A DNA stretch of 11,956 nt, taken from the NCBI GenBank assembly GCA_004283105.1, contig SHLN01000054.1, positions 1 to 11,956 on the forward strand. Direction: 5' to 3'. Every line of letters starts with the position of its first letter. Positions within the stretch are counted from its first letter, which is position 1. Positions 1-6,209 of this stretch are shown here, piece after piece. The position numbers were made by a program, and so were the translations under genes. This DNA is from Acidimicrobiia bacterium (GTDB lineage: Bacteria; Actinomycetota; Acidimicrobiia; Spongiisociales; SHLN01). The notes under the pieces are model-generated. The model was not told where the DNA came from, made no database searches, and saw nothing but the letters and a program-made list of their open reading frames with translations.

Positions 1-113
1 GGGCGCGAGGTGATCCAATCGTCGTTCGTATCGACAAGTCCCTCGAGATCATGGTTTGTGAGCACCGTTGGTGGCAGGCACTTGCCCCATCCGGTGATTG
101 ACGAATTCGTCAC
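1..113 (-). CDS. fabH: 3-oxoacyl-ACP synthase III (FabH), N-terminal fragment
   Basis: Only the first 37 codons lie in the window; the gene runs off the left edge. FabH condenses an acyl-CoA primer with malonyl-ACP to start type II fatty-acid synthesis in the cytoplasm. The visible peptide has the typical FabH beginning: an 'ITGWGKCLPP' strand, then 'VLTNHDLEGLVDTNDDWI', matching the family pattern V-(T/S)-N-x-(D/E)-L-x-x-x-V-(D/E)-T-x-D-(D/E)-W-I. The catalytic Cys-His-Asn triad lies beyond the edge. The start is GTG at 113, placed by a strong Shine-Dalgarno GGGGAGGA four bases upstream. An ATG inside that region reads ATG-TCG-TGA and is not usable. It follows fabD by 16 bases on the same strand, so the two are very likely co-transcribed, and acpP and fabF would be expected further left. 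Identity rests on a short stretch but is distinctive. Confidence 0.92.
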   Translation of the reverse strand, partial: MTNSSITGWGKCLPPTVLTNHDLEGLVDTNDDWITSR

Positions 114-117
114 GACA

Positions 118-125
118 TCCTCCCC
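118..125 (-). promoter_or_regulatory. Ribosome binding site deciding the fabH GTG start
   Basis: On the minus strand the bases read GGGGAGGA, followed by a four-base spacer and GTG at 113. It lies in the 16-base fabD-fabH gap and supports independent initiation at fabH. Confidence 0.8.
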
Positions 126-129
126 GGTG

Positions 130-1062
130 TCATTGTATGAGTGAACCCACCCGGTCGGCCGCCTCTTCCACGTCGGCGACGTGACTGAAGTGATGGACTT
201 CGCTCTCGGGCACGGTGCGCTTGGCCATCGTGGCAGTGACATTGCCCGGGCCAATGTGGAGGAACATCCGCACTCCGGTCTCCCCCATCCCCGTCAGCGT
301 CTGCGTAAACCTGACCGGAGCGACCAATTGCTGCAGCAGCGCGGTTCGATGATCGTCGACCGGCGCGGCGGTGAGATTCGTCCAGACCGGAATGGACGGC
401 TCGGCGAACTCCACCTCGTCGAGGGCGGCCGCAAGCGGTTCGACGGCGGAATCCATGAACGGGGAATGGAAGGCGCCTGCCACCTTGAGCGGGATTACCC
501 GGCGTCCGCCGTAGTCACGAGCGTGGGTGGTGAACCAGTCGAGATCGTGTGCCCCACCGGCCAGAACCACCTGCGCAGGCCCGTTGAAGTTTGCCACCCA
601 GAGGCGGCCACCATCGGCCCGGCGCCGTTGCGCTGCCTCTTCAGCTTTGTCGTCGTCGATTCCGAGCACGGCCACCATCCCGCTCGGCTCCCCGGCGGCG
701 GCCTCGGCCATAGCCCGGCCACGGGCGGCCACCAGCCTGAGCCCGGTGGCAAAATCGAAGGCCCCTGCCGCGGCCAGTGCCGTGTACTCGCCGAGCGAGT
801 GCCCGGCTGCCGCCACCGGCGGCTCCGTGAGGTGAGGAGCAAGCTCCTCCCACAGGACGAAGGAAAGCGCGTAGAGGGCGGGCTGCAGGTGATCGGTCCT
901 GGTGAGAACGTCTTCCGGGCCGTTGAGACAGACGTCCCGGAGTGACCAGCCGAGGATCTCGTCGGCCACCGGGCCGAGCAACTCGGGGTGCTTCTCGAAG
1001 AGGTCGGCGCCCATGCCGACGTGCTGGATGCCCTGACCGGGAAAGAGGATGGCGTATGTCAC
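130..1062 (-). CDS. fabD: Malonyl-CoA:ACP transacylase (FabD)
   Basis: FabD transfers the malonyl group from malonyl-CoA to acyl carrier protein, supplying extender units for type II fatty-acid synthesis in the cytoplasm. The 310-residue protein has normal family length. Visible motifs in order: the N-terminal 'FPGQG' (residues 7-11), the nucleophile elbow GHSLGE with Ser89, the conserved Arg114 in 'VAARGRAM', the 'NFNGPAQVVLAG' segment (158-169), and the catalytic His199 in 'GAFHSPFM'. All expected catalytic residues are present. The start is GTG at 1062, with GAGGGAG at 1073-1079 as Shine-Dalgarno. The gene precedes fabH on the minus strand and diverges from glgP. A TACAAT box at 1111-1116 is a plausible -10 element, giving a leader of about 40 bases. 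The fabD-fabH order matches actinobacterial fatty-acid operons. I see no sign of damage or unusual composition. Confidence 0.98.
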   Translation of the reverse strand: MTYAILFPGQGIQHVGMGADLFEKHPELLGPVADEILGWSLRDVCLNGPEDVLTRTDHLQPALYALSFVLWEELAPHLTEPPVAAAGHSLGEYTALAAAGAFDFATGLRLVAARGRAMAEAAAGEPSGMVAVLGIDDDKAEEAAQRRRADGGRLWVANFNGPAQVVLAGGAHDLDWFTTHARDYGGRRVIPLKVAGAFHSPFMDSAVEPLAAALDEVEFAEPSIPVWTNLTAAPVDDHRTALLQQLVAPVRFTQTLTGMGETGVRMFLHIGPGNVTATMAKRTVPESEVHHFSHVADVEEAADRVGSLIQ

Positions 1063-1110
1063 GGGCTTCTGACTCCCTCGGGCGGCACCGGGTTACGGAG
1101 CGGGCAGGAG

Positions 1111-1116
1111 ATTGTA
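1111..1116 (-). promoter_or_regulatory. Putative -10 box of the fabD-fabH promoter
   Basis: The minus strand reads TACAAT, five of six matches to TATAAT. This puts a transcription start near 1104, about 42 bases before the fabD GTG, with the GAGGGAG ribosome site inside the leader. No convincing -35 hexamer is visible at 16-19 bases. A single hexamer match is weak evidence. Confidence 0.4.
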
Positions 1117-1123
1117 GGGATGA

Positions 1124-1137
1124 ACTCGTGTTCGAGT
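1124..1137. promoter_or_regulatory. Short dyad overlapping the fabD promoter, possible operator
   Basis: ACTCG, four bases (TGTT), then CGAGT form a perfect five-base inverted repeat. It lies seven bases upstream of the putative fabD -10 box and inside the 120-bp divergent fabD/glgP region. Its position, centred near -26 of the inferred start site, suits a regulator of the fatty-acid operon. A dyad this short can occur by chance. Confidence 0.25.
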
Positions 1138-1148
1138 GCGGTCGGTCC

Positions 1149-1154
1149 TAAAGT
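1149..1154 (+). promoter_or_regulatory. Possible -10 box for glgP
   Basis: TAAAGT fits the loose TAnnnT pattern and would give a leader of about 22 bases ahead of the glgP ATG, containing its GAGGA ribosome site. No matching -35 is visible, so this is a weak call. Confidence 0.25.
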
Positions 1155-1171
1155 CGCGAGTTGCTCCTACC

Positions 1172-1176
1172 GAGGA
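1172..1176 (+). promoter_or_regulatory. Ribosome binding site deciding the glgP start
   Basis: GAGGA is followed by a six-base spacer and the ATG at 1183. It selects that ATG over in-frame starts further upstream (as far as 988), which would run the coding region back into fabD on the other strand. Confidence 0.65.
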
Positions 1177-1182
1177 ATCCGA

Positions 1183-3306
1183 ATGCTCGTCGAAATACCA
1201 GACATCCCGGGCGCCCAGATTGCGCTCCCGGAAGAATTCGATCGCCTCTACGACATCGCCAACAACATCTGGTGGGCATGGGACGACGAGGCGAGCGAAC
1301 TGTGGTCTCGCATCGATGCTCAACGCTGGCACGACGTCCAGAACCCGATCTCATTCCTCCAGGGCGTTGAGCCATCGACCTGGGAGTCGCTGAGTGCCGA
1401 CGCACGGTTCCTGGCCTCGTACGACAACGTCGTCCGGCGCTTCGACGCATACATGGCCTCCGAAGAGACGTGGGCGGCCGAGGCGAGCGAGGACCTGACC
1501 GGTCCGGTCGTCTATCTCTGCACCGAGTATGGCCTGCAGACCAAGCTGCCCTTCTATTCGGGCGGCCTCGGTGTCCTGGCCGGCGATCACCTCAAGACGG
1601 CGTCCGACCTCGGCATTCCGATGGTCGCGATCGGCTTGCTCTTCCGACGCGGCTACTTCCGCCAGGCGGTCGATCCCGGGGGCGGCCAACAGCACTACTA
1701 CCCCGCCCTCGATCTCTCACGCCGGCCCATCCACCCGGTCATGGGCCGGGGCGGATCCCAGCTGCAGGTCGAGCTCGACTTCCCGGGCCGCAGCGTCATG
1801 GCGGCGGCGTGGAAGGTTCAGGTCGGACGGGTTCCCCTCATCATGCTCGACACCGATGTCCCGGAGAACGATCCGGCGGACCGGACCATCACCCACCACC
1901 TCTACGTCCGCGGACGAGACATGCGCCTTGCCCAGGAGCTCGTGCTCGGGGTCGGCGCCGTCAAAGTGCTCCGCAAGCTCGGAATCACCCCCGGCGCCTG
2001 GCACGTCAACGAAGGCCACGCCGCCTTCAGCGTGCTGGAGCGGACCGCCCGGCGGATGCGGGATGGCATTTCGTTCGACGAAGCACAGCGGCAAATCAAG
2101 ACCAAGACGCTGTTCACGCTGCATACGCCCGTCCCGGCCGGCAATGAGCGCTTCGACCTCGGCGCGGTGCTCCGCTACACCGACTACCTGTTCCCAGAGG
2201 TGGACGCTTCCCAGGTAGCCAAGCTGGGTCGAACGAACGACCACGACGACGGGGCCTTCGACATGGGGGCGCTTGCCATCAGGTTCGCCTCGTTCGTAAA
2301 CGGCGTGAGCAAGCGCCACGGCGAGGTTGCCACCGAGCAGTGGAGTCACCTCATCGGGGGACCGGCCCACGGGGTCACGAACGGAGTGCACGTCCCGACC
2401 TGGGTTGGCCACTCCATCTCCCGCCTCTTTACCGAGACCCTCGGCACCGACTGGGCGTCCCAGTTGACGAGCCAGGAGCCGTGGGAAGCTCTCCGGGATG
2501 TGCCCGACGATGAGCTCTGGCATGCCCACCTCGCCCAGAAGAACGCGATGACCCGGCAGGTACGGCGCAGGCTGCGAGCCGAGTTCAGCCGTCATGGAGC
2601 CAGCCCGGATGTGCTGCGCGAGGTTCGGGGGATGCTTCCGCCCGATCGGTTGACCATCGGGTTCGCCCGCCGGTTCGCCACCTACAAGCGGGCGACCCTC
2701 TTGTTGCAGGATCTTCCCCGATTGCAGGCCATCATGACCAACCCCGAGCGCCCGGTGCAGTTTGTCTTCGCCGGCAAGGCGCATCCGGCCGATGCCGGAG
2801 GCCAGGACCTGATCCGGCGGGTGGTCGAGCTGTCACAGCGCCCGGAGTTCCGGGGCCACCTGTTCTTCGTCGAGGACTACGACATGGCAGTTGGCCGCCT
2901 GCTCACGGCGGGCTGCGACGTGTGGCTGAACAACCCGGTGCCTCCCAAAGAGGCGAGCGGCACGTCCGGCATGAAATCGGCCCTCAACGGCGGGCTCAAT
3001 CTGAGCGTGCCGGACGGTTGGTGGGCTGAGGCTGCCGTGAACGGACAGAACGGCTGGACCTTTGGGCCGGACGGGCTCGAGGCATTCGGCGACGACGCCG
3101 ATGCCGCCGGTCTGTACGAGCTACTCGAAAACGAAGTCGTCCCGAGGTTCTACGACCGTGATGGCGACGGGGTGCCCAAGGAATGGGTCAAGATGATGAA
3201 GGAAGCGATCGTCAGCTCGGTGTTCGACTTCTCGACCCATCGCATGCTCATGGACTACGCCAACCTGGCGTACTTCCCGCTCGCCAGGAGCGGCCCGGAC
3301 AGCTGA
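1183..3306 (+). CDS. glgP: Alpha-glucan (glycogen) phosphorylase, DUF3417-containing type
   Basis: This enzyme cleaves terminal alpha-1,4 glucose units from storage glucan with phosphate, releasing glucose 1-phosphate, using pyridoxal phosphate. The product has 707 residues. Residues about 10-120 ('NNIWWAWDDEASELW' onward) form the DUF3417 region found at the front of this bacterial/archaeal-type branch. Catalytic-region motifs follow: GGLGVLAGDH (127-136), 'HVNEGHAAF' (274-282), 'VTNGVHVPTW' (398-407), 'GFARRFATYKRATLL' (493-507), 'FAGKAHPAD', and the cofactor segment EASGTSGMKSALNGG with the expected pyridoxal-phosphate lysine at K598. It resembles the alpha-glucan phosphorylase subfamily rather than the longer (about 800+ residues) E. 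coli GlgP/MalP type. The ATG at 1183 was chosen for its GAGGA site and because homologues start just before the DUF3417 helix. It converges on the cyclase gene, with a hairpin between them. Confidence 0.95.
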   Translation: MLVEIPDIPGAQIALPEEFDRLYDIANNIWWAWDDEASELWSRIDAQRWHDVQNPISFLQGVEPSTWESLSADARFLASYDNVVRRFDAYMASEETWAAEASEDLTGPVVYLCTEYGLQTKLPFYSGGLGVLAGDHLKTASDLGIPMVAIGLLFRRGYFRQAVDPGGGQQHYYPALDLSRRPIHPVMGRGGSQLQVELDFPGRSVMAAAWKVQVGRVPLIMLDTDVPENDPADRTITHHLYVRGRDMRLAQELVLGVGAVKVLRKLGITPGAWHVNEGHAAFSVLERTARRMRDGISFDEAQRQIKTKTLFTLHTPVPAGNERFDLGAVLRYTDYLFPEVDASQVAKLGRTNDHDDGAFDMGALAIRFASFVNGVSKRHGEVATEQWSHLIGGPAHGVTNGVHVPTWVGHSISRLFTETLGTDWASQLTSQEPWEALRDVPDDELWHAHLAQKNAMTRQVRRRLRAEFSRHGASPDVLREVRGMLPPDRLTIGFARRFATYKRATLLLQDLPRLQAIMTNPERPVQFVFAGKAHPADAGGQDLIRRVVELSQRPEFRGHLFFVEDYDMAVGRLLTAGCDVWLNNPVPPKEASGTSGMKSALNGGLNLSVPDGWWAEAAVNGQNGWTFGPDGLEAFGDDADAAGLYELLENEVVPRFYDRDGDGVPKEWVKMMKEAIVSSVFDFSTHRMLMDYANLAYFPLARSGPDS

Positions 3307-3349
3307 TCAAGCGGGCCTAGCGCTCGTACCACTCCCAAGATTACGTCCC

Positions 3350-3360
3350 GGCCGTCGGCC
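3350..3360. repeat. GGCC-repeat flank of the first hairpin element
   Basis: GGCCGTCGGCC (two GGCC boxes three bases apart) sits immediately left of the hairpin at 3365-3383. The second hairpin at 4340-4360 has the same arrangement, with GGCC boxes on its left. The two copies share design rather than exact sequence. Confidence 0.45.
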
Positions 3361-3364
3361 ATCG

Positions 3365-3383
3365 GCAACGCCTTCGGCGTTGC
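3365..3383. terminator. Hairpin between convergent glgP and cyclase genes, probable bidirectional terminator
   Basis: GCAACGCC and GGCGTTGC form a perfect eight-base-pair stem around a three-base loop (TTC). It lies 58 bases past the glgP stop and 20 bases past the cyclase stop on the other strand. There is almost no T-tract, only TT on the plus side, as is common for terminators in GC-rich actinobacteria. It may instead stabilise the RNA 3' ends. Confidence 0.55.
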
Positions 3384-3403
3384 TTGGCAGCTGCTGGCGA
3401 CGG

Positions 3404-4231
3404 TCAGTCGTCGGGATCGGCCCAGGCGACTTCGAAGAGGGCGACCGGGTCGGGAAACCCTTTCAGCCCGATCTCGCCCATGGCGCGGAAGTCGATTCCC
3501 TTACCGATGGCGAGGTCGCGCACGGTGCTGGAGACGAGCGTCTGCCCCCCGCCGGCGTGGGCACAGATTCGGGCTGCCAGGTTGACCGACGCCCCGAACA
3601 GGTCGTTGCTGTCCTCGACCGGCTCCCCGACGGTGAGGCCGATCTTGACGGCAAGGGCCGGTTCCTCGGATCCGGCCGGCGCAATACCCCGGTGGATGTC
3701 AATCGAAGCCTGAACCGCCCGCAGCACGGAAGTGAAGCTGGCAAACATCCCATCACCCGTGTGTTTGATGATGTTCCCGCCGCTTTTCTCGAGGGCTTCC
3801 TTTACGACCTGGTCATGGCGACGAACCAGCTCGACGGCGACCTGATCACCCCGGCTCGTGCTGACTGCGGTCGAGCCCTCGATGTCGGTGAACATGATCG
3901 CTCGGAGCGCCGTATCGGGTTTGCCATCGACCGTCACCCGGTCGGTGGGATCGTTGGCGATGTCGCCCATGAACTGCGCCAGCGTCGGAGCCGCTACCTC
4001 GATGACCTCATGGGGCATGAGGCCGTGGGCTGCCTTGTGGCACGCCGCCAGCGACTCAACATCGGGCGCCTCGGCAAGACAGAACGCCTTGCCCTCCGGA
4101 TCGGAAAACCAGTAGCTGAGGAACTTGACCCCATACTCTCCCTGGACCTCGAGATCGTGCCGATGCGCTTCGGCAACGTCATCAGGCGTCGCATCGCCAA
4201 GACCGGGATGAACATCCATATAGAGCGGCAT
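3404..4231 (-). CDS. DUF4242 domain fused to class III adenylate/guanylate cyclase
   Basis: A cytoplasmic two-domain protein of 275 residues. Residues 1-80 ('MPLYMDVHPGL' onward) match DUF4242, a small ferredoxin-like domain whose Streptomyces member SCO4226 binds nickel. Histidines at 8, 23, 25, 65, 69 and 74 are available. Residues about 108-270 form a class III cyclase catalytic domain making a cyclic nucleotide from ATP or GTP. It has metal-binding Asp116 in 'FTDIEGST', Lys156 and Asp160 in 'IKHTGDGMFASF', and transition-state Asn217 and Arg221 in 'VNLAAR'. The second specificity position, usually Asp or Thr just before xVN, is Ala214, so substrate choice is uncertain. The ATG at 4231 fits DUF4242 starts and has TATGCT eight bases upstream. 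A GTG at 4294 would add 21 unconvincing residues. I infer a metal- or ligand-responsive signalling enzyme. Confidence 0.9.
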   Translation of the reverse strand: MPLYMDVHPGLGDATPDDVAEAHRHDLEVQGEYGVKFLSYWFSDPEGKAFCLAEAPDVESLAACHKAAHGLMPHEVIEVAAPTLAQFMGDIANDPTDRVTVDGKPDTALRAIMFTDIEGSTAVSTSRGDQVAVELVRRHDQVVKEALEKSGGNIIKHTGDGMFASFTSVLRAVQASIDIHRGIAPAGSEEPALAVKIGLTVGEPVEDSNDLFGASVNLAARICAHAGGGQTLVSSTVRDLAIGKGIDFRAMGEIGLKGFPDPVALFEVAWADPDD

Positions 4232-4239
4232 AGTGATCC

Positions 4240-4245
4240 AGCATA
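4240..4245 (-). promoter_or_regulatory. Putative -10 box of the cyclase gene, near-leaderless
   Basis: TATGCT on the minus strand is followed by eight bases and the ATG at 4231. There is no Shine-Dalgarno in between, so a leaderless or nearly leaderless transcript is likely. No -35 is recognisable. Confidence 0.4.
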
Positions 4246-4313
4246 CGGGGTCTGACTGCGCACCGCTCTGCTGCAGCGGCCAGATGGCATCCACCGGCAG
4301 ATCGCCTACCTTC

Positions 4314-4340
4314 TGGCCGATGGCCGATGGCCGATGGCCG
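4314..4340. repeat. Heptamer tandem repeat TGGCCGA, nearly four copies
   Basis: TGGCCGA repeats three times, followed by a six-base partial copy, between alaC and the cyclase gene. GGCC boxes three bases apart can each fold into small hairpins. It abuts the hairpin at 4340-4360. Together they resemble the element at 3350-3383. Confidence 0.8.
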
Positions 4341-4360
4341 CAAACGCCACAGGCGTTTGC
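4340..4360. terminator. Hairpin directly after the alaC stop, probable terminator
   Basis: GCAAACGCC and GGCGTTTGC form a perfect nine-base-pair stem with a three-base loop. It starts one base after the alaC TAG on the minus strand. No T-tract follows; the GGCC heptamer repeat follows instead. The arms resemble those of the hairpin at 3365-3383 with one extra A:T pair. Likely roles are transcription termination or 3'-end protection of the alaC message. Confidence 0.55.
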
Positions 4361-4361
4361 T

Positions 4362-5534
4362 CTACAGCTTCGTCAGCGCCTTTCGAATTCCCTTGACCGC
4401 CTGGGCAATGCGGTGCTCATTCTCGACGAGGGCGAACCGCACGTACCCCTCACCTGAAGGACCGAATCCCATACCCGGGCTCACCGCCACTCTCGCCTCC
4501 CGCAGCAGGAACTTGGCAAACTCGAGCGAGCCCATCTCGGCATACGGACCGGGGACCTCTGCCCATACGAACATGGTGGCGGCCGGCTTCTCGACCTTCC
4601 ATCCCGCCCGATTGAGCCCGTCGACGAGCACGTCGCGACGCTTCTTGTAGATGGCCGAGACCTTGGCGGGGTACTCGTCCTGCTCGTTGAGGGCGATGAT
4701 CGACGCAATTTGAATCGGCTGAAACGTGCCGTAATCGAGATACGACTTGAGCTTGGCGAGGGCGGCGATGGCCTCGGCATTCCCGACCACGAACCCGACC
4801 CGCCATCCGGCCATCGAGTGACCCTTGGTCATGGTGTAGAGCTCGACCCCCACGTCCTTGGCCCCCGGCACCTCCAGCAAGGACGGCGGGACATAGCCGT
4901 CGTAGTGGACATCGGCATAGGCGAAGTCGTTGACCAGGAAGACGTCGTTCTCCTTGGCGAAGGCAACGAGTCGTTCAAAGAACTCGAGCTCAACGACGGC
5001 CGTCGTCGGATTGTGGGGGAAGGATGTGAGGATGACGCGCGGACGCGGCCAGGTCTGCGCGAACTCCTCCCGCAGCCGTTCGAAGAAGTCATCGCCGAGA
5101 CTCATCTGCACGGTGCGTACTTCCGCCCCGGCCAGGACCGGGGCATAAATGTGAATCGGATAGGAGGGCTCGGGCACGAGGGCGACATCGCCCGGTTGCA
5201 CGAGCGTCCACATGAGGTGGGCGAGGCCCTCTTTTGCTCCGATAGTGGTGATGGCCTCCGTGTCGGGATCCAGGGTTATCCCGAACCGGCGCTGATAGCG
5301 ATCGGTGATCGCTTTGCGAAGGTTGGGAATGCCCCGTGAGGCGGAATAGCGATGGTTCTTCTCCTGCCGGGCGGCCTCGACCAGTTTCTCAACCACGGCA
5401 GGCGGCGACGGTATATCGGGGTTTCCGAACCCGAGATCAACGATGTCTGCCCCGGCTCGGCGGGCATCGAGCTTCAGTTGATTGACCTCGGCGAAGACGT
5501 ACGGGGGAAGGTTTGAGATGCGACGGAATTCCAT
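4362..5534 (-). CDS. alaC: AlaC-type glutamate-pyruvate aminotransferase
   Basis: A class I/II fold pyridoxal-phosphate aminotransferase, 390 residues, expected to form alanine from pyruvate with glutamate as amino donor. It follows E. coli AlaC closely as I recall that sequence: 'LPPYVFAEV' near the start, 'GNPD' (37-40), 'YSASRGIPNLRKAI' (63-76), 'IGAKEGLAHLM' (98-108), 'PSYPIHIY' (123-130), HNPT with Asn175, Asp203 and Tyr206 in 'NDFAYADVHYDG', cofactor lysine K237 in 'MTKGHSMAGWRVGF', and Arg366 for the substrate carboxylate. The lysine loop reads TKGHS, where E. coli has SKSYN. LL-diaminopimelate aminotransferase is the main alternative, being a neighbouring family. The ATG at 5534 has no Shine-Dalgarno but has TACCTT exactly six bases upstream, so the transcript is probably leaderless. 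It lies 39 bases after the ykvA-like gene and probably has its own promoter. Confidence 0.92.
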   Translation of the reverse strand: MEFRRISNLPPYVFAEVNQLKLDARRAGADIVDLGFGNPDIPSPPAVVEKLVEAARQEKNHRYSASRGIPNLRKAITDRYQRRFGITLDPDTEAITTIGAKEGLAHLMWTLVQPGDVALVPEPSYPIHIYAPVLAGAEVRTVQMSLGDDFFERLREEFAQTWPRPRVILTSFPHNPTTAVVELEFFERLVAFAKENDVFLVNDFAYADVHYDGYVPPSLLEVPGAKDVGVELYTMTKGHSMAGWRVGFVVGNAEAIAALAKLKSYLDYGTFQPIQIASIIALNEQDEYPAKVSAIYKKRRDVLVDGLNRAGWKVEKPAATMFVWAEVPGPYAEMGSLEFAKFLLREARVAVSPGMGFGPSGEGYVRFALVENEHRIAQAVKGIRKALTKL

Positions 5535-5540
5535 GCCGCC

Positions 5541-5569
5541 AAGGTAGCGGGCATCGCGAGAAATGTGAG
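5541..5569 (-). promoter_or_regulatory. Leaderless promoter of alaC
   Basis: On the minus strand CTCACA (5564-5569, four of six matches to TTGACA), a 17-base spacer and TACCTT (5541-5546) are followed by six bases and the ATG. This places the predicted transcription start on the A of the start codon. No ribosome binding site is present, which agrees with leaderless translation. Confidence 0.55.
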
Positions 5570-5573
5570 CTTC

Positions 5574-5966
5574 CTAAAACCCGCGCAAATACCGCTTCAC
5601 GGCCCGGCGGACCGGCCAGGGAACGAGGGAGGCTCCCCACTCGACGACGCCGGCCACAATCTCGAGCACATCGCCGGTCCCGTCCCAATGCTCGTGGACG
5701 ATGGCCTCCCCGGCCGCTTCGAACATCGCATTCAGCGCGAAGGCCAGCATGAGGAGATCATCCGCCCTCCCGAGAAACGGGATGAAGTCGGGGATCAGGT
5801 CAACGGGAGACGCCAGGTAGGCAAGTGAGCCGCCCAGGAACGCTTTGTGCTTCACGGGGACGCGCGGATCACGCATGAGCCGGTATCCGAGCTTCACGAG
5901 ATTGGGCAGCGCGGAGATGGCCTTCTCAACGGCGGGGCTGGATGCGCGGGCAGAAAGGTCAGTCAT
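5574..5966 (-). CDS. DUF1232 (YkvA-like) small protein
   Basis: A 130-residue protein whose centre carries the DUF1232 signature. 'LASPVDLIPDFIPFLGRADDL' spans residues 51-71, preceded by 'VPVKHKAFLGGSLAYL', and the hydrophobic stretches suggest membrane association. The biochemical role of this family is not established. The C-terminal part (90-130) is basic at its end and contains no motif I recognise. It is the last gene of the queG-to-DUF1232 run, 28 bases after the DUF2007 stop. The ATG at 5966 has no clear Shine-Dalgarno. A TAGTGT lies nine bases upstream and could be a secondary near-leaderless promoter, but read-through from the upstream gene is just as possible. Family assignment is firm; function is unknown. 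Confidence 0.88.
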   Translation of the reverse strand: MTDLSARASSPAVEKAISALPNLVKLGYRLMRDPRVPVKHKAFLGGSLAYLASPVDLIPDFIPFLGRADDLLMLAFALNAMFEAAGEAIVHEHWDGTGDVLEIVAGVVEWGASLVPWPVRRAVKRYLRGF

Positions 5967-5994
5967 GAGATCGGCACACTAGTGAGGCCTCCGC

Positions 5995-6207
5995 TCACTC
6001 CGCTTCAACGATCTGCGTGGCTCGTTCTTCGTCCGCAGCGAGGACCATGAGTCGCGCCCCGCGGGTGAAGTTGAGCTCGGGATGAACCCCGCCGGCATTG
6101 TCGGTCTTGAGGTAGGCGTTGATGCCCTCCGCCCGCAACTGAGCGCACGCCACCTCACCCTCAATGATGTTGAAGTAGCGGGCGATCTCGACGATGTCGT
6201 CAGACAC
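5995..6207 (-). CDS. DUF2007 family small protein
   Basis: A 70-residue protein matching the DUF2007 pattern: an N-terminal strand followed by 'EGEVACAQLRAEGINAYLKTD' (residues 16-36, one position longer than the core helix), then a strand with 'RGARLMVLAADEERA'. The fold resembles a small alpha/beta domain described in databases as a putative signal-transducing protein; no activity is known. Its start is GTG at 6207, two bases after the TAG of the 58-residue gene, with no strong ribosome site. Its translation probably depends on coupling to the upstream gene. It belongs to the tightly packed ATPase gene cluster, so a role as an accessory or regulatory partner is possible, but this is inference. 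Confidence 0.85.
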   Translation of the reverse strand: MSDDIVEIARYFNIIEGEVACAQLRAEGINAYLKTDNAGGVHPELNFTRGARLMVLAADEERATQIVEAE

Positions 6208-6209
6208 GA

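Noticed and set aside
988..1182. In-frame upstream extension of the phosphorylase gene (65 extra codons)
   Set aside because: It overlaps fabD on the other strand, has no ribosome site, and the ATG at 1183 has GAGGA at good spacing and fits family starts.
1717..2784. 355-codon open frame on the minus strand
   Set aside because: Antisense shadow of the phosphorylase in GC-rich DNA; low-complexity composition and no recognisable motifs.
3380..4255. 291-codon open frame on the plus strand
   Set aside because: Antisense to the cyclase, which has intact catalytic motifs; no motif or ribosome site on the plus-strand reading.
4232..4294. Longer cyclase protein from a GTG at 4294
   Set aside because: The added 21 residues look non-coding, DUF4242 proteins normally begin with the MPLY segment, and a -10-like box lies just before the ATG at 4231. 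It cannot be fully excluded.
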